DNA of 64,000 nucleotides from Microbacterium suaedae. GTDB lineage: Bacteria; Actinomycetota; Actinomycetes; Actinomycetales; Microbacteriaceae. The notes under the pieces are model-generated. The model ran no database searches. It was not told the origin of the DNA and saw only the letters and a list, made by a program, of their open reading frames with translations. The stretch is from assembly GCF_003254645.1 (NCBI RefSeq), contig NZ_PNFD01000002.1, forward strand, positions 496,001-560,000. The letters run 5' to 3'. Below, in pieces: positions 23,698 through 34,826 of the stretch; the first letter of the stretch is position 1; every line of letters begins with the position of its first letter. A program made the position numbers and the translations under genes.

Positions 23698-25188
23698 ATG
23701 ACGCCAGCCGATCCGCGCCTCGCGAGGCGCGCGCACGAGGAGCTCGACGAGTTCCAACTCGCCGAGACGAACCCCGACTTCCGCGTCGACATCGAGCGGA
23801 TCCGGTTCTCGCCGTACTTCTCTCGCCTGTCCGCCGTCACCCAGGTGATCGCGCAGACGGGTGCCGGCCTCGCCGTGCACAACCGGCTCACACACTCCGT
23901 CAAGGTGGCGGCCGTCGCGCGCGCGATCGCGATGCACCTGCACCGCGCCGAGGGGCGCACCGGCGCCATCGTCGAAGAGCTCGGCGGCTGCCACCCCGTC
24001 GTCGTACAGGCGGCGGCCAGCGCGCACGATGTCGGGCACCCGCCCTTCGGGCACCTCGGCGAGCACACGCTCGACCGGCTCGCCCGCGATCGTTTCCACC
24101 TCAAAGAGGGATTCGAGGGCAACGCCCAGACCTTCCGGATCCTCACCCGCCTCGATGAGCACGACCAACCCGGGGTCGGCCTCAACCTCACGAGCGCCGT
24201 CCGCGCGGCGGTGCTGAAGTATCCGTGGCAGCGCGGCCAGGGCGGCGGACGCCGCGGCGGCGCGAGCAAGTTCTCGATGTACGCCGTCGACGTCGGCGAC
24301 GCCCACGACGCCCTCCGCGCCTATCCGCGGATCGCCGAGGGGCAGCAGACCCTCGAATGCTCCGTCATGGACATCTCCGACGACATCGCGTACTCGCTGC
24401 ACGATCTCGACGACTTCTACCGTGCGGGGCTGCTCAATCAGGCGACGATCTCGGGCGAGTTCCGTGCCTGGCGACGAGACCTCGCCGAGCTGCGCGCCCT
24501 CGACACGCCATCGCTCGCGGTCGCTGCACGCTCCCCCGGTCACTCGCTCGAGCTGCTGTGGCGCCGACTCGCCGACAGAGACCCGTGGATCGCCGACGCC
24601 GACGCCTTCGAACAGGCCGTCTCGAAGGTGACGACGGAGGTGATCGATGGGCTCCTGACCGTGCCGTTCGACGGATCCCTCGCCGCCGAACGCTCGCTCG
24701 CCTCCTTCACCTCTGCCTGGATCTCCCACCTGCAGTCGTCGGTCGAAGTGCATCGCGATCCGCCGTACCGCTCCGGGCACGCGAGCCTCGACCGCACCGC
24801 CTGGCACGAGGTGGCCGTGCTCAAGTTCCTGCATGAGCGCTTCATCCTCGACCGTCCCGACCTCGCGGTCTATCAGCGCGGGCAGGCGAGCGTGCTGGAG
24901 CGCCTGGTCGACGGGTTCACGGCGTGGCTCGAAGACGCCTACGACGTTCGCCGTGCTCCGCGCCGGCTCCTCGACCTCGTTGATCTCGCGACGGAGGATC
25001 ACCTCGCCACCCGCCGTGAACGACCCGATCTGCTCCCGACGACGGACGAGGCCGAGCTGCGTCGACGTGCGGTCGGACGCGGGGTGATCGACTACGTCGC
25101 CTCGCTCACCGACGCCCAGACCACCCAGCTCGACGCCCTGCTCATCGGTCAGACCGAGCGTCTCTGGGATGCCGGCCAGGGGCTCTGA
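23698..25188 (+). CDS. dgt: dGTP triphosphohydrolase-like HD-domain protein
   Basis: A 496-residue HD-domain nucleotidohydrolase. The metal-binding histidines and aspartates appear as RLTHSVKVAAVARAI, then AAASAHDVGHPPFGHLGE, and later MDISDDIAYSLHDLDDF. The SRLSAVTQVIAQTGAG segment before the first His is typical of Dgt-like enzymes, which cleave dNTPs to deoxynucleosides and triphosphate. I start at ATG 23698; an in-frame ATG at 23680 would add six residues. It starts 35 bases after the CDF gene on the same strand, so the pair may share a transcript. Substrate preference cannot be read from sequence. Confidence 0.9.
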   Translation: MTPADPRLARRAHEELDEFQLAETNPDFRVDIERIRFSPYFSRLSAVTQVIAQTGAGLAVHNRLTHSVKVAAVARAIAMHLHRAEGRTGAIVEELGGCHPVVVQAAASAHDVGHPPFGHLGEHTLDRLARDRFHLKEGFEGNAQTFRILTRLDEHDQPGVGLNLTSAVRAAVLKYPWQRGQGGGRRGGASKFSMYAVDVGDAHDALRAYPRIAEGQQTLECSVMDISDDIAYSLHDLDDFYRAGLLNQATISGEFRAWRRDLAELRALDTPSLAVAARSPGHSLELLWRRLADRDPWIADADAFEQAVSKVTTEVIDGLLTVPFDGSLAAERSLASFTSAWISHLQSSVEVHRDPPYRSGHASLDRTAWHEVAVLKFLHERFILDRPDLAVYQRGQASVLERLVDGFTAWLEDAYDVRRAPRRLLDLVDLATEDHLATRRERPDLLPTTDEAELRRRAVGRGVIDYVASLTDAQTTQLDALLIGQTERLWDAGQGL

Positions 25189-25244
25189 TCCTCACGTGCG
25201 CACCGGTGCGTCCGCTGCATTGTGAGCCGATGGCCTCGAGCGGA

Positions 25245-25250
25245 TAGCAT
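25245..25250 (+). promoter_or_regulatory. Candidate -10 element of gdhA
   Basis: TAGCAT at 25245-25250 fits TANNNT, with TTGTGA at 25220-25225 a possible but widely spaced (19 bases) -35. It would give a leader of about 130 bases before gdhA, which does have a Shine-Dalgarno site. Other promoters in this 198-base gap are possible. Confidence 0.25.
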
Positions 25251-25317
25251 GACGCCGGACTCGTTTCACCACGGCCCGAACGGTCGGTATTCCCCCGGAG
25301 CGCGTCCCGTTTCATGA

Positions 25318-26730
<1,413 letters not shown>

Positions 26731-26738
26731 TCCACCGT

Positions 26739-26780
26739 CTCGGCGCGGGCGGAGAGAGGATCTCGGACGCCCGCGCCGAG
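26739..26780. terminator. Strong bidirectional terminator between convergent genes
   Basis: CTCGGCGCGGGCG at 26739-26751 pairs perfectly over 13 bases with CGCCCGCGCCGAG at 26768-26780. It lies between the gdhA stop (26730) and the stop of the minus-strand LLM oxidoreductase (26785), so it can serve both. Confidence 0.8.
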
Positions 26781-26784
26781 CGGA

Positions 26785-27810
26785 TCAGCGCCAGCCGAGC
26801 GCCGGCGCCACCTGCGTCAGGATCGACTCGATGAGGTGCGCGTTGTAGTCGACGCCGAGCTGGTTCGGCACGGTCACGAGCAGCGTGTCGGCCTCTTCGA
26901 TCGCCGAGTCATGCCGCAGCTGCTCGATAAGCGCGTCGGGCTCATCGGTGTAGGAGCGGCCGAAGATCGCTCGGGTGGACTCGTCGATCATGCCGATCTG
27001 GTCCTCGGAGTCTCCGCCGCCGAGGAAGTAGCGCCGGTCGGTGTCGTTCGTGATCGCGATGATCGATCGCGAGACCGAGGTGCGCGGCGCGAATCCCCAT
27101 CGCTCCGCGTCCCACGCTTCCTTGTACGCGCGCAGCTGCGTCGCCTGCTGGACGTGGAAGGGCTCCCCCGACTCGTCGTCCTTGAGCGTCGAACTCATGA
27201 GGTTCATGCCCTGCTCGGCCGCCCAGCGTGCCGTCGCGTCGGATCCGGCGCCCCACCAGATGCGCTCCCGCAGCCCTTCGCTGTGCGGCTCGAGCCGCAG
27301 GGCGCCGGGCGGGTTCGGGAACATCGGCCGGGGGTTCGGTTCCGCGAAGCCGTGGCCCTCGAGCAGCTGCAGCAGGAGCTCTGTCTTCTGCCGCGCCGCC
27401 TCGGCGCCATTCGGGTCGTCCGGCGCCGAGGAGTAGCCGAAGTGCTTCCACCCGTCGATGACCTGCTCGGGGGATCCGCGCGAGATGCCGAGCTGCAGGC
27501 GCCCGTCGGCGATGAGGTCTGCGGCGCCAGCATCCTCCACCATGTACATCGGGTTCTCGTAGCGCATATCGATCACGCCCGTGCCGAGCTCGATGCGGCT
27601 CGTCTTCGCGCCCGCGGCCGCCAACAGCGGGAAGGGCGACGAGAGCTGACGCGCGAAGTGGTGCACGCGGAAGTAGGCGCCGTCGGCGCCCAGATCCTCG
27701 GCGGCCTGCGCAAGATCGATCGACTGATGCAGAACGTCGCTCGCGGACTGCGTCGCCGACTGTGGGTGGGGCGTCCAGTGCCCGAATGAGAGGAACCCGA
27801 TCTTCTTCAT
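26785..27810 (-). CDS. LLM-class (luciferase-like) flavin-dependent oxidoreductase
   Basis: A 341-residue TIM-barrel flavin enzyme. It opens MKKIGFLSFGHWTP and shows the luciferase-like signature AYFRVHHFARQLSSPFPLLAAAGAKT, with the expected LGTGVIDMRYENP strand and ISRGSPEQVIDGWKHFG. Such enzymes use FMNH2 or F420 for monooxygenation or reduction of unknown substrates. The start is ATG 27808-27810, where the family begins; a longer reading adds six residues. GAGAAT six bases before it is a weak leaderless signal. Confidence 0.88.
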   Translation of the reverse strand: MKKIGFLSFGHWTPHPQSATQSASDVLHQSIDLAQAAEDLGADGAYFRVHHFARQLSSPFPLLAAAGAKTSRIELGTGVIDMRYENPMYMVEDAGAADLIADGRLQLGISRGSPEQVIDGWKHFGYSSAPDDPNGAEAARQKTELLLQLLEGHGFAEPNPRPMFPNPPGALRLEPHSEGLRERIWWGAGSDATARWAAEQGMNLMSSTLKDDESGEPFHVQQATQLRAYKEAWDAERWGFAPRTSVSRSIIAITNDTDRRYFLGGGDSEDQIGMIDESTRAIFGRSYTDEPDALIEQLRHDSAIEEADTLLVTVPNQLGVDYNAHLIESILTQVAPALGWR

Positions 27811-27854
27811 GGTTCCATTCTCGCGCATAAATTGTCGGTGCGCCCCGCGCGTCG

Positions 27855-28610
27855 CTAATCGTTCGCCACGCGGATCCAGTCGGCATGCTTCGGAACGCGG
27901 CCGTCACCCGACGAGCGCCCCGTGAGGCGGCGCCGCACCCAGGGGGCGACGTGAGCACGGTAGTAGTCGCGCGTATCGAGGTGCGGCGCGGGCTCGCCCG
28001 GATGCTCCCACCACTCGCCCGGTGTTTCGAGTCCGAGTGCCTGCAGCACGCGCGCCGCCACGCGGTGATGTCCACGCGCGTTCATGTGCAGGCGATCGGG
28101 AGCCCAGAACGACGGATCGCGCAAGCGCTCGTCGGTCCAGTTGATCGCCCAGACGATGCGTTCATCGCGGCGCAGTCGCGCGGTGACCGCCGCGGTCAGT
28201 GCGTCCCCGCGGCGGCGGATCAGCGCCGACATCGGCAGCCCGTCTGACGGATCGGCGCCCGCCAGCAGCACCGGCACGACGCCCTCCTCGGCGCAGCGTC
28301 GCGCGACCGTGACGAACGCGTCCACGATCGAGGAGATCTTCGTCCCTGGGCGCAGCATGTCGTTTCCGCCCCCGTTGAACGACAGATGCGTCGGGCGCAG
28401 GGCGAGAGCCGCTTCGAGCTGCTCGTCGACGACGGGCCACGCGAGGCGTCCGCGGATCGCGAGATTCGCGTACTCGACCGATTCACCGATCGCCGCCGAC
28501 CAGCCTTCGGCAGTCAGATCCGCCCAGCCGCGCGGCGTACCGTCCGGCCGCTCGTCGCCGACGCCCTCCGTGAAGGAATCCCCGATAGCTACATACCGCA
28601 CGCGTGTCAC
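27855..28610 (-). CDS. SGNH/GDSL hydrolase
   Basis: A 251-residue SGNH esterase/lipase-like protein. Block I is YVAIGDSFTEGVGDE with the nucleophilic Ser, block III is LSFNGGGNDMLRPG with the Gly and Asn of the oxyanion hole, and block V is WAPDRLHMNARGHHRVA, with the catalytic Asp and His. No signal peptide is visible. The C-terminal 40 residues (HLDTRDYYRAHVAPWVRRRL) are common in actinobacterial members. The substrate is unknown. The GTG start at 28608-28610 has TAGACT exactly six bases before it, overlapping the stop of the MFS gene; it may also be co-transcribed with that gene. Confidence 0.9.
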   Translation of the reverse strand: MTRVRYVAIGDSFTEGVGDERPDGTPRGWADLTAEGWSAAIGESVEYANLAIRGRLAWPVVDEQLEAALALRPTHLSFNGGGNDMLRPGTKISSIVDAFVTVARRCAEEGVVPVLLAGADPSDGLPMSALIRRRGDALTAAVTARLRRDERIVWAINWTDERLRDPSFWAPDRLHMNARGHHRVAARVLQALGLETPGEWWEHPGEPAPHLDTRDYYRAHVAPWVRRRLTGRSSGDGRVPKHADWIRVAND

Positions 28611-28619
28611 AGCGCGAGT

Positions 28620-29948
28620 CTACGTGGCTTCGAGGGCAACGCCCTTCAGCTCGCGCAGGCCCCACGTTGCTGCGGCCGCGATCGCGAAGAAGATCGCGAA
28701 GACCGTGAAGACCAGACCCGCACCACCGATTCCCAGGGCCCACGGAGTGAACAGAGGCGCGATGATCGACGCGATGCGACCGAAAGCCGCCGCCCAGCCC
28801 GCGCCCGTTGCGCGGACGGATGTCGGGTAGAGCTCGGGCGTGACGGCGTAGAGCGCACCCCATGCCCCGAGATTGAAGAACGACAGCAGGCACCCGAACG
28901 CGAGGATCTGCCAGACCTCGCCCGCTGTTCCGAACAGCATGGCGGCGACGGCGGATCCGACGAGGAACGTCGACAGTGTCGCGCGGCGCCCCCACACTTC
29001 GATGAGCCATGCCGCGACGGCATAGCCCGGCAGCTGCGCGAGCGTGATGATGAGCGTGTACTCGAAGGAACGGATCAGATCGAAGCCCTGCGCGACGAGG
29101 ATCGACGGAATCCAGATGAACGCTCCGTAGTACGAGAAGTTCACGAAGAACCAGACGGTCCAGAGCGCGACGGTGCGGGTGGCGAGCCCCGCGCGAAACA
29201 GAGATCCGACGCCGGCGCGAGCCGGACGAGCGCGCGCGGAGGTCGCGGGTGCCGGAGCCGGAGGTGCCGGCTTCGCGTGTGCCGGATCCGCGCTCTCAAA
29301 CTGCCGCACGACGCGCTCGGCCTCGGCGACGCGACCACGCGATTCGAGCCATCGCGCCGACTCGGGCAGCCCCCAGCGCACGATGATCGCGTACAGGGCG
29401 GGGATCGCGCCGATCGCGAAGGCCCAACGCCAGCCGTTCTCGAGCGGAACGACGAAGTAGCCGATGACGGCGGAGGCCGTCCACCCGACCGCCCAGAACG
29501 CCTCGAGGATCACGACGACGCGGCCGCGGATACGTGCGGGGGCGAATTCGCTGACATAGGTCGACGCGACCGGCAGCTCGGATCCGAGGCCGAGGCCGAC
29601 GAGGAAACGCAGCACGAGCAGTGCTCCGACGCCGCCGACGAGCGCGCTCGCCCCCGTCGCCACACCGTAGACGAGCAGAGTGAGCGCGAAGACCTGCCGC
29701 CGACCGAGGCGGTCGGCAAGCAGGCCGCCCACGCTGGCGCCGATCGCCATCCCCACGAAGCCGATCGAGGTGATCCACCCCGCCGTCGAACCGTCAAGGC
29801 CCCATTCGGCGGACAGCGCGGCGATGATGAACGCGATGAGCCCGACATCCATGGCGTCGAGGGCCCAGCCGAGGCCGGAGCCGGAGAGGACGCGCAGATG
29901 CGCGCGGGAGAAGCGCAGACCGTCGAGGCGCGCGGAGGGAGAGGTCAC
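28620..29948 (-). CDS. MFS transporter (sugar/organic-acid porter type)
   Basis: A 442-residue membrane carrier with about 12 hydrophobic segments. It carries the MFS signature after helix 2, GGLLADRLGRRQVFAL, the ELPVASTYVSEFAPARIRGR motif and WAVGWTASAVIGYFVVP, as in the sugar porter/SV2-like and aromatic-acid transporters. A long cytoplasmic loop (about residues 205-240) is rich in Pro and Ala. The substrate is unknown. TAACCT lies six bases before the GTG start (29946-29948), so the mRNA is probably leaderless. It is followed nine bases later by the SGNH hydrolase gene. Confidence 0.9.
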   Translation of the reverse strand: MTSPSARLDGLRFSRAHLRVLSGSGLGWALDAMDVGLIAFIIAALSAEWGLDGSTAGWITSIGFVGMAIGASVGGLLADRLGRRQVFALTLLVYGVATGASALVGGVGALLVLRFLVGLGLGSELPVASTYVSEFAPARIRGRVVVILEAFWAVGWTASAVIGYFVVPLENGWRWAFAIGAIPALYAIIVRWGLPESARWLESRGRVAEAERVVRQFESADPAHAKPAPPAPAPATSARARPARAGVGSLFRAGLATRTVALWTVWFFVNFSYYGAFIWIPSILVAQGFDLIRSFEYTLIITLAQLPGYAVAAWLIEVWGRRATLSTFLVGSAVAAMLFGTAGEVWQILAFGCLLSFFNLGAWGALYAVTPELYPTSVRATGAGWAAAFGRIASIIAPLFTPWALGIGGAGLVFTVFAIFFAIAAAATWGLRELKGVALEAT

Positions 29949-29990
29949 ACCGACAGGTTAATGTCGATGTGACCTTTCGGCGAATCGTGG

Positions 29991-31664
29991 TCAGCCGAGC
30001 AGCTCGTTGCGCAGCGTGTCGAGCCCGACCCCGCCGAGGTCGAGCGCGCGACGGTGGAACGCCTTCATCGAGAAGGCGTCGCCCTCGCGCTCGGCGACAC
30101 CGGCCCGCAGCTCCTCCCAGATGCGCTGTCCGACCTTGTACGACGGTGCCTGGCCCGGCCAACCGAGATAGCGGTTGACCTCGAAGCGCACGAAGGGATC
30201 GGGCATGTTGACGTTGCGCCGCATGAAGTCGAGCGCGTAGTCGGCGTCCCACTTCTGGTAGCTGTCGGGGCGGCGCTTGCCGAGGTGCACGCCGATGTCG
30301 AGCACCACGCGCGCGGCGCGCATGCGCTGTCCGTCGAGCATTCCGAACCGCGCGGCCGGATCGTCCAGGTATCCGAGCTCCTCCATGAGGCGCTCGGCGT
30401 AGAGCGCCCAGCCTTCCGCGTGGCCCGAGGAGCCCGCGAGCAGACGTCGCCAGCTGTTGAGCTGGGAGCGGTTGTACACGGCCTGCCCGATCTGCAGGTG
30501 GTGACCCGGAACACCCTCGTGGTAGACGGTCGTGAGTTCGCGCCAGGTATCGAAGGCACGCACGCCCTCGGGGACGGACCACCACATGCGCCCAGGCCGG
30601 GAGAAGTCGTCGCTCGGCGCGGTGTAGTAGATCTCACCCGACGTGGTCGGCGCGATCATGCACTCGACACGGCGCACGGGCTCGGGAATGTCGAAGTGCG
30701 TCTCGCCGAGCTCGGCGATGGCGGCGTCGGCGGTCGACTGCATCCACTCGCGCAGGGCATCGGTGCCCACGAGCTTGCGGGTCATGTCGTGTTCGAGGAA
30801 CGACACGGCCTCGTCGACGCTTGCGCCCGGCACGATCTCGCGCGCGAGGGACTCCTGCTCGGCGCGTACCTTCGCGAGTTCTTGGAGCCCCCACTCGTAG
30901 GTCTCATCGAGATCGACCTGTGCGCCGAGGAAACGGCGCGAGTGCAGCTCGTACAGCTCCCGCCCCACCGCGTCGTCCTCGGTCGCGCGCGGCGCGAGGA
31001 CGCCGTCCAGGAAGCGCGCGAAACGTCCGTAGGCGCTGCGCGCAGCGTCTGCGCCGTCCGCGAGGTCGCGCCGCAGAGCCGCAGGGATCTCGTCGCCGCT
31101 CACCGCGGCCCCCGCGACCAGCTGGTCGAAGAAACCATCGGGGAACGCGTAGCTCCGGGCCTGTTCGGCGACCTCGTGCACCTGGCGCATCGCCGGGACG
31201 ACATCGGCGTGGATGCCCTCGCGCAGCGTCGCCATGTAACCGTCGATCGCGTCGGGCACTCCGGCGAGGCGCTTGGCGAACATCGCCCAATCGTCGACCG
31301 TCTCGGTCGGCATGAGGTCGTACGCCTGGCGGATGTCCTGCGACGGGCTTTCGAGCACGTTGATGTCGCGCAGGTGCCACTGCGCGTCGTACAGCTCGAG
31401 ATCGAGGTTCAGCTCACGCGACAGATCGGCCTTCGTCACGCGGTCGACATCGTCTGCGGGCTCCGCCGCCTCAAGGCGAGCGAGCGTGGCGCGTGCGGCG
31501 TCGGCATGGGCGGCGTGACCGTCGGGCCCATAGTCGCCGTAACGGTCGTTCACCTCAGTTCGGCCGATGTAGGTGCCCACCGTGGGAACAAGGCCGACGA
31601 GCGTGTCGACCCACTCCTCTGCGATGGTATCGATCAGGGACTGGGGGCGTGTATTCGGATCCAT
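29991..31664 (-). CDS. DUF885 family protein (putative metallopeptidase)
   Basis: A 557-residue protein of the DUF885 family. Its zinc-site segment is VYHEGVPGHHLQIGQAVYN, an H-E-x-x-x-x-H-H variant, with the supporting EGWALYAERLMEELGY that supplies the third ligand. Other conserved blocks are LERHDMT-like helices near the middle and MRAARVVLDIGVHLGKR. Members are thought to be M32-like carboxypeptidases or amidases; the reaction is unproven. There is no signal peptide. The start is ATG 31662-31664, and polA's stop lies 47 bases upstream, so the two genes could share a transcript. A longer reading would overlap polA. Confidence 0.88.
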   Translation of the reverse strand: MDPNTRPQSLIDTIAEEWVDTLVGLVPTVGTYIGRTEVNDRYGDYGPDGHAAHADAARATLARLEAAEPADDVDRVTKADLSRELNLDLELYDAQWHLRDINVLESPSQDIRQAYDLMPTETVDDWAMFAKRLAGVPDAIDGYMATLREGIHADVVPAMRQVHEVAEQARSYAFPDGFFDQLVAGAAVSGDEIPAALRRDLADGADAARSAYGRFARFLDGVLAPRATEDDAVGRELYELHSRRFLGAQVDLDETYEWGLQELAKVRAEQESLAREIVPGASVDEAVSFLEHDMTRKLVGTDALREWMQSTADAAIAELGETHFDIPEPVRRVECMIAPTTSGEIYYTAPSDDFSRPGRMWWSVPEGVRAFDTWRELTTVYHEGVPGHHLQIGQAVYNRSQLNSWRRLLAGSSGHAEGWALYAERLMEELGYLDDPAARFGMLDGQRMRAARVVLDIGVHLGKRRPDSYQKWDADYALDFMRRNVNMPDPFVRFEVNRYLGWPGQAPSYKVGQRIWEELRAGVAEREGDAFSMKAFHRRALDLGGVGLDTLRNELLG

Positions 31665-31711
31665 GAGTTGTTCCAGGGTATCGGCCGAGGCGCGCTCGTC
31701 CGATTCGAGAC

Positions 31712-34336
31712 TCAGTGTGCGGCCTGATTCCAGTTGTCGCCTCGGCCGACCTGCACCGAGAGCGGCACACGCAATTCGGTCGCGCTGCCCATCTGGCGAC
31801 GGACGATCTCCTCGACGCGATCCCACTCCCCCGGCGCAACCTCGATGACGACCTCGTCGTGGATCTGCAGCAGAAGTCGCGACGTGAGCGAACGAAGATC
31901 GGCATGGATACGGAACAGTGCGATCTTCATGATGTCGGCCGCGCTGCCCTGGATCGGAGCGTTGAGGGCGGCGCGCTCGGCATTCTCGCGGAGCACGCGG
32001 TTCGGACTCGTGAGATCGGGGAACGGCCGGCGGCGACCGAAGATCGTCTCGGTGTACCCGTCTTCGCGCGCCTTCTCGACCGACGACCGGAGATAGTCGC
32101 GGACGGCGCCGAAGCGCTCGAAGTAGCCGAGCATCAGCTGCTTGGCCTCTTTCTGTTCGATGCCGAGCTGCTTCGAGAGGCCGAACGCACTCAGCCCGTA
32201 GACGAGCCCATACGACATCGCCTTGACCTTGCTGCGCATCTCGCCCGTGACGTCCTCGGGAGCCACGCCGAAGACCTGCGCTCCGACGTAACGGTGGAGG
32301 TCTTCTCCGTCATTGAAGGCCGCGACGAGCCCCGGATCCTCGGAGAGGTGCGCCATGATGCGCATCTCGATCTGCGAGTAGTCGGCCGTGAGAAGGGTCT
32401 CCCATCCCTCGCCGACCTCGAAGGCCGAGCGGATGCGCCGCGACTCTTCCGTGCGCACCGGGATGTTCTGCAGATTGGGGTCGGTGCTCGACAGGCGCCC
32501 CGTCTGGCTCCCGGTCTGCAGGTACGTCGTGTGCACGCGCCCGTCGGCACCGATCGCCTGATCGAGTCCGTCGATGATCTGCTTGAGCTTCGTCGCCTCG
32601 CGGTGCGCGAGCAGTTGCCCGAGGAATGGATGCCCGGTCTTGACCTGGAGATCGGAAAGGGCACTCGCGTCGGTCGTGTACCCAGTCTTGGTCTTGCGGG
32701 TCTTCGGGAGCTCGAGCTCTTCGAACAGCACCTGCTGCAGTTGCTTGGGCGAGCCGAGATTCACCTCGCGCCCGAGCTCCGCGTAGGCCTCGGCAGCGAT
32801 CGACGACGCCCGCTCTCCGAGTTCGTCGGAGAAGCCGGAGAGCTTCTCGTGGGACACGGCGACGCCCGCGATCTCCATATCGGCGAGGGCGAGCAGCGTG
32901 GGCATCTCGATGTCGTTGAGAACCGCGCGCTCGCGCTCGGGGAGTTCGGCGACGACGGCTTCTGCGACACGCAGTGCGTACCACGACAGCTGGCCGGGAG
33001 TCGCGCCATCGTTCTCGGGCACGAGCTGGTCAGGGCTGGCCACGGGCAGGCGCTCGCCCAGGTATCGATCGACAAGGTGAGCGAGCGTTTTGTCAGGGAA
33101 CGAGGGGCGCGCAACCCACCCAGCGATGAGCGCGTCGTTCTGCAGCGCGCGCAGTTCGACGCCCGCGCGAGCGAGGGCCTTGACCTGCGTCTTCGCGTCG
33201 CACATCACCTTCGGCGCGTCTGACGCGCACCACGGGGCAATTGCGTCGCGCACCGCGTCGGACCACTCCGCTTCGACCGCCGCGTCCACCGTCGCGAGAC
33301 CGACACGCACGGGGAAGCCCCCTTCCGTGACGACCGTGAGCCCGATCGGGCGTTCGGGATCGGTGAACCAGCGCTCGAGAGCATCGGCATCGAGCTGCAG
33401 GACGGCGGGTGCGACCAGCTGCGGGGCTGCCTCGATCGCGTCCTCGCCTCCCATCGCATCGAGCACGCGCTTCAGAAGCGATCGGAACTCCAGCTTCGAG
33501 AAGATGTCGCGCACGGCGGCGTCGTCAGCCGCCCCCACCTCGAGCGCATCGAGCTCGACGGGGACGTCGATGTCGTCCAGCAGACGGTTCAGACGCCGGT
33601 TGCGGCGAACGTCGTCGAGGTGATCGCGCAGGTTCTGACCGACGACGCCCTTGATCGTGTCGGCTCCCTCGAGAACGGCGTCGAGCGACCCGAACTGCGT
33701 CAGCCACTTGACGGCCGTCTTTTCGCCGACCTTCGGCACACCGGGCAGATTGTCGGCCTTCTCCCCCACCAGCGCGGCGATGTCAGGGTACTGCTCGGGC
33801 GGAACGCCGTACCGCTCCTCGACCGCCGGCGGATCGTAGCGCTTGAGCTTCGACACGCCCTGCACCGACGGGTAGAGCAGCGTCACCCGATCGTTCACGA
33901 GCTGAATCGAGTCGCGGTCCCCCGAGCAGACGAGAACGTCGTACCCCGCATCGACACCGCGCCGCGCGAGCGTCGCGAGGATGTCGTCGGCCTCGAACCC
34001 GTCCTTCTCGAGCACCGTGATGTTCATCGCCTCGAGACACTGCTTCAACAGCGGGATCTGCCCGCTGAACTCCTTCGGGGTCTCCTGGCGCCCCTCCTTG
34101 TAGTCGGGGTACTCGTCCTTGCGGAAGGTCTTGTCGGAGACGTCGAACGCCACGGCGACGTGCGTCGGCTTTTCGTTCTTCAGCAGATTGATGAACATCG
34201 ACAGGAAGCCATGGATGCCGTTCGTATGCTGACCCTCCTTGTTCTGGAAGGTGTCGACCGGCAGAGCGAAGAAGGCGCGAAAGGCAAGCGAATGGCCGTC
34301 GACAATGAGCAGAGTAGGCTTCGTGGGGTCCGTCAC
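31712..34336 (-). CDS. polA: DNA polymerase I
   Basis: Family A polymerase, 874 residues, used in repair and Okazaki-fragment processing. The N-terminal 5'-3' exonuclease is clear (LLIVDGHSLAFRAFFALP, then FEADDILATLA and VCSGDRDSIQLV). The middle 3'-5' exonuclease-like region lacks the acidic motifs, as in other actinobacteria, so it should not proofread. The polymerase motifs are LTADYSQIEMRIMAHLS (A), KAMSYGLVYGLSAFGL (B) and LLQIHDEVVIEV (C). The start is GTG 34334-34336, with TACCCT exactly six bases before it (leaderless), though GGAAGG between them resembles a Shine-Dalgarno sequence. It diverges from the thioesterase gene. Confidence 0.96.
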   Translation of the reverse strand: MTDPTKPTLLIVDGHSLAFRAFFALPVDTFQNKEGQHTNGIHGFLSMFINLLKNEKPTHVAVAFDVSDKTFRKDEYPDYKEGRQETPKEFSGQIPLLKQCLEAMNITVLEKDGFEADDILATLARRGVDAGYDVLVCSGDRDSIQLVNDRVTLLYPSVQGVSKLKRYDPPAVEERYGVPPEQYPDIAALVGEKADNLPGVPKVGEKTAVKWLTQFGSLDAVLEGADTIKGVVGQNLRDHLDDVRRNRRLNRLLDDIDVPVELDALEVGAADDAAVRDIFSKLEFRSLLKRVLDAMGGEDAIEAAPQLVAPAVLQLDADALERWFTDPERPIGLTVVTEGGFPVRVGLATVDAAVEAEWSDAVRDAIAPWCASDAPKVMCDAKTQVKALARAGVELRALQNDALIAGWVARPSFPDKTLAHLVDRYLGERLPVASPDQLVPENDGATPGQLSWYALRVAEAVVAELPERERAVLNDIEMPTLLALADMEIAGVAVSHEKLSGFSDELGERASSIAAEAYAELGREVNLGSPKQLQQVLFEELELPKTRKTKTGYTTDASALSDLQVKTGHPFLGQLLAHREATKLKQIIDGLDQAIGADGRVHTTYLQTGSQTGRLSSTDPNLQNIPVRTEESRRIRSAFEVGEGWETLLTADYSQIEMRIMAHLSEDPGLVAAFNDGEDLHRYVGAQVFGVAPEDVTGEMRSKVKAMSYGLVYGLSAFGLSKQLGIEQKEAKQLMLGYFERFGAVRDYLRSSVEKAREDGYTETIFGRRRPFPDLTSPNRVLRENAERAALNAPIQGSAADIMKIALFRIHADLRSLTSRLLLQIHDEVVIEVAPGEWDRVEEIVRRQMGSATELRVPLSVQVGRGDNWNQAAH

Positions 34337-34396
34337 CCTTCCAGGGTATGTGGGACCGCCGACATTCGAGAGACCGTCACCGCCAGGAGAGCCCAG

Positions 34397-34822
34397 ATGA
34401 CCGCGAAGACGCCCGCCCGGACCCTCGGAATCGAATGGGTGCGCGAACGCGGGATCGGCGCGCTCGCCGAGCGCATGGGCATCGAGTTCTCCGAGTTCTC
34501 GGCGGAGCGCGCCGTCGCGACGATGCCCGTCGAAGGCAACACCCAGCCCGTGGGCCTGCTCCACGGCGGCGCGTACGTCGTCCTCGGCGAGTCGCTCGGG
34601 TCGATGGCAGCGAACTTCCACGCGGGGCCGGGCCGGCTGGCGGTCGGCCTCGACATCAACGCCACGCACACGGCGTCCGCGACGTCCGGGATCGTCACGG
34701 GAACCTGCACGGCGATTCATCTCGGCCGCACCATCGCGGTGCACGAGATCGTGGTGGCCGACGAGCGCGGACGTCGCTGCTCGACGATCCGGATCACGAA
34801 CCTCATCAAGGACCTGGGCTGA
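34397..34822 (+). CDS. Hotdog-fold thioesterase (PaaI/DHNA-CoA hydrolase-like)
   Basis: A 141-residue hotdog thioesterase. The active-site segment NTQPVGLLHGGAYVVLGESLGS is the PaaI/MenI signature with the catalytic acid in the long helix, followed by VGLDINATHTASATSG. The likely reaction is acyl-CoA hydrolysis, such as 1,4-dihydroxy-2-naphthoyl-CoA in menaquinone synthesis or phenylacetyl-type CoA; I cannot choose. The start is ATG 34397, with CAGGAGAG before it. In other actinobacteria a thioesterase also sits between polA and the ANTAR regulator. The 3' end shares a terminator with pdtaR. Confidence 0.9.
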   Translation: MTAKTPARTLGIEWVRERGIGALAERMGIEFSEFSAERAVATMPVEGNTQPVGLLHGGAYVVLGESLGSMAANFHAGPGRLAVGLDINATHTASATSGIVTGTCTAIHLGRTIAVHEIVVADERGRRCSTIRITNLIKDLG

Positions 34823-34826
34823 ACGA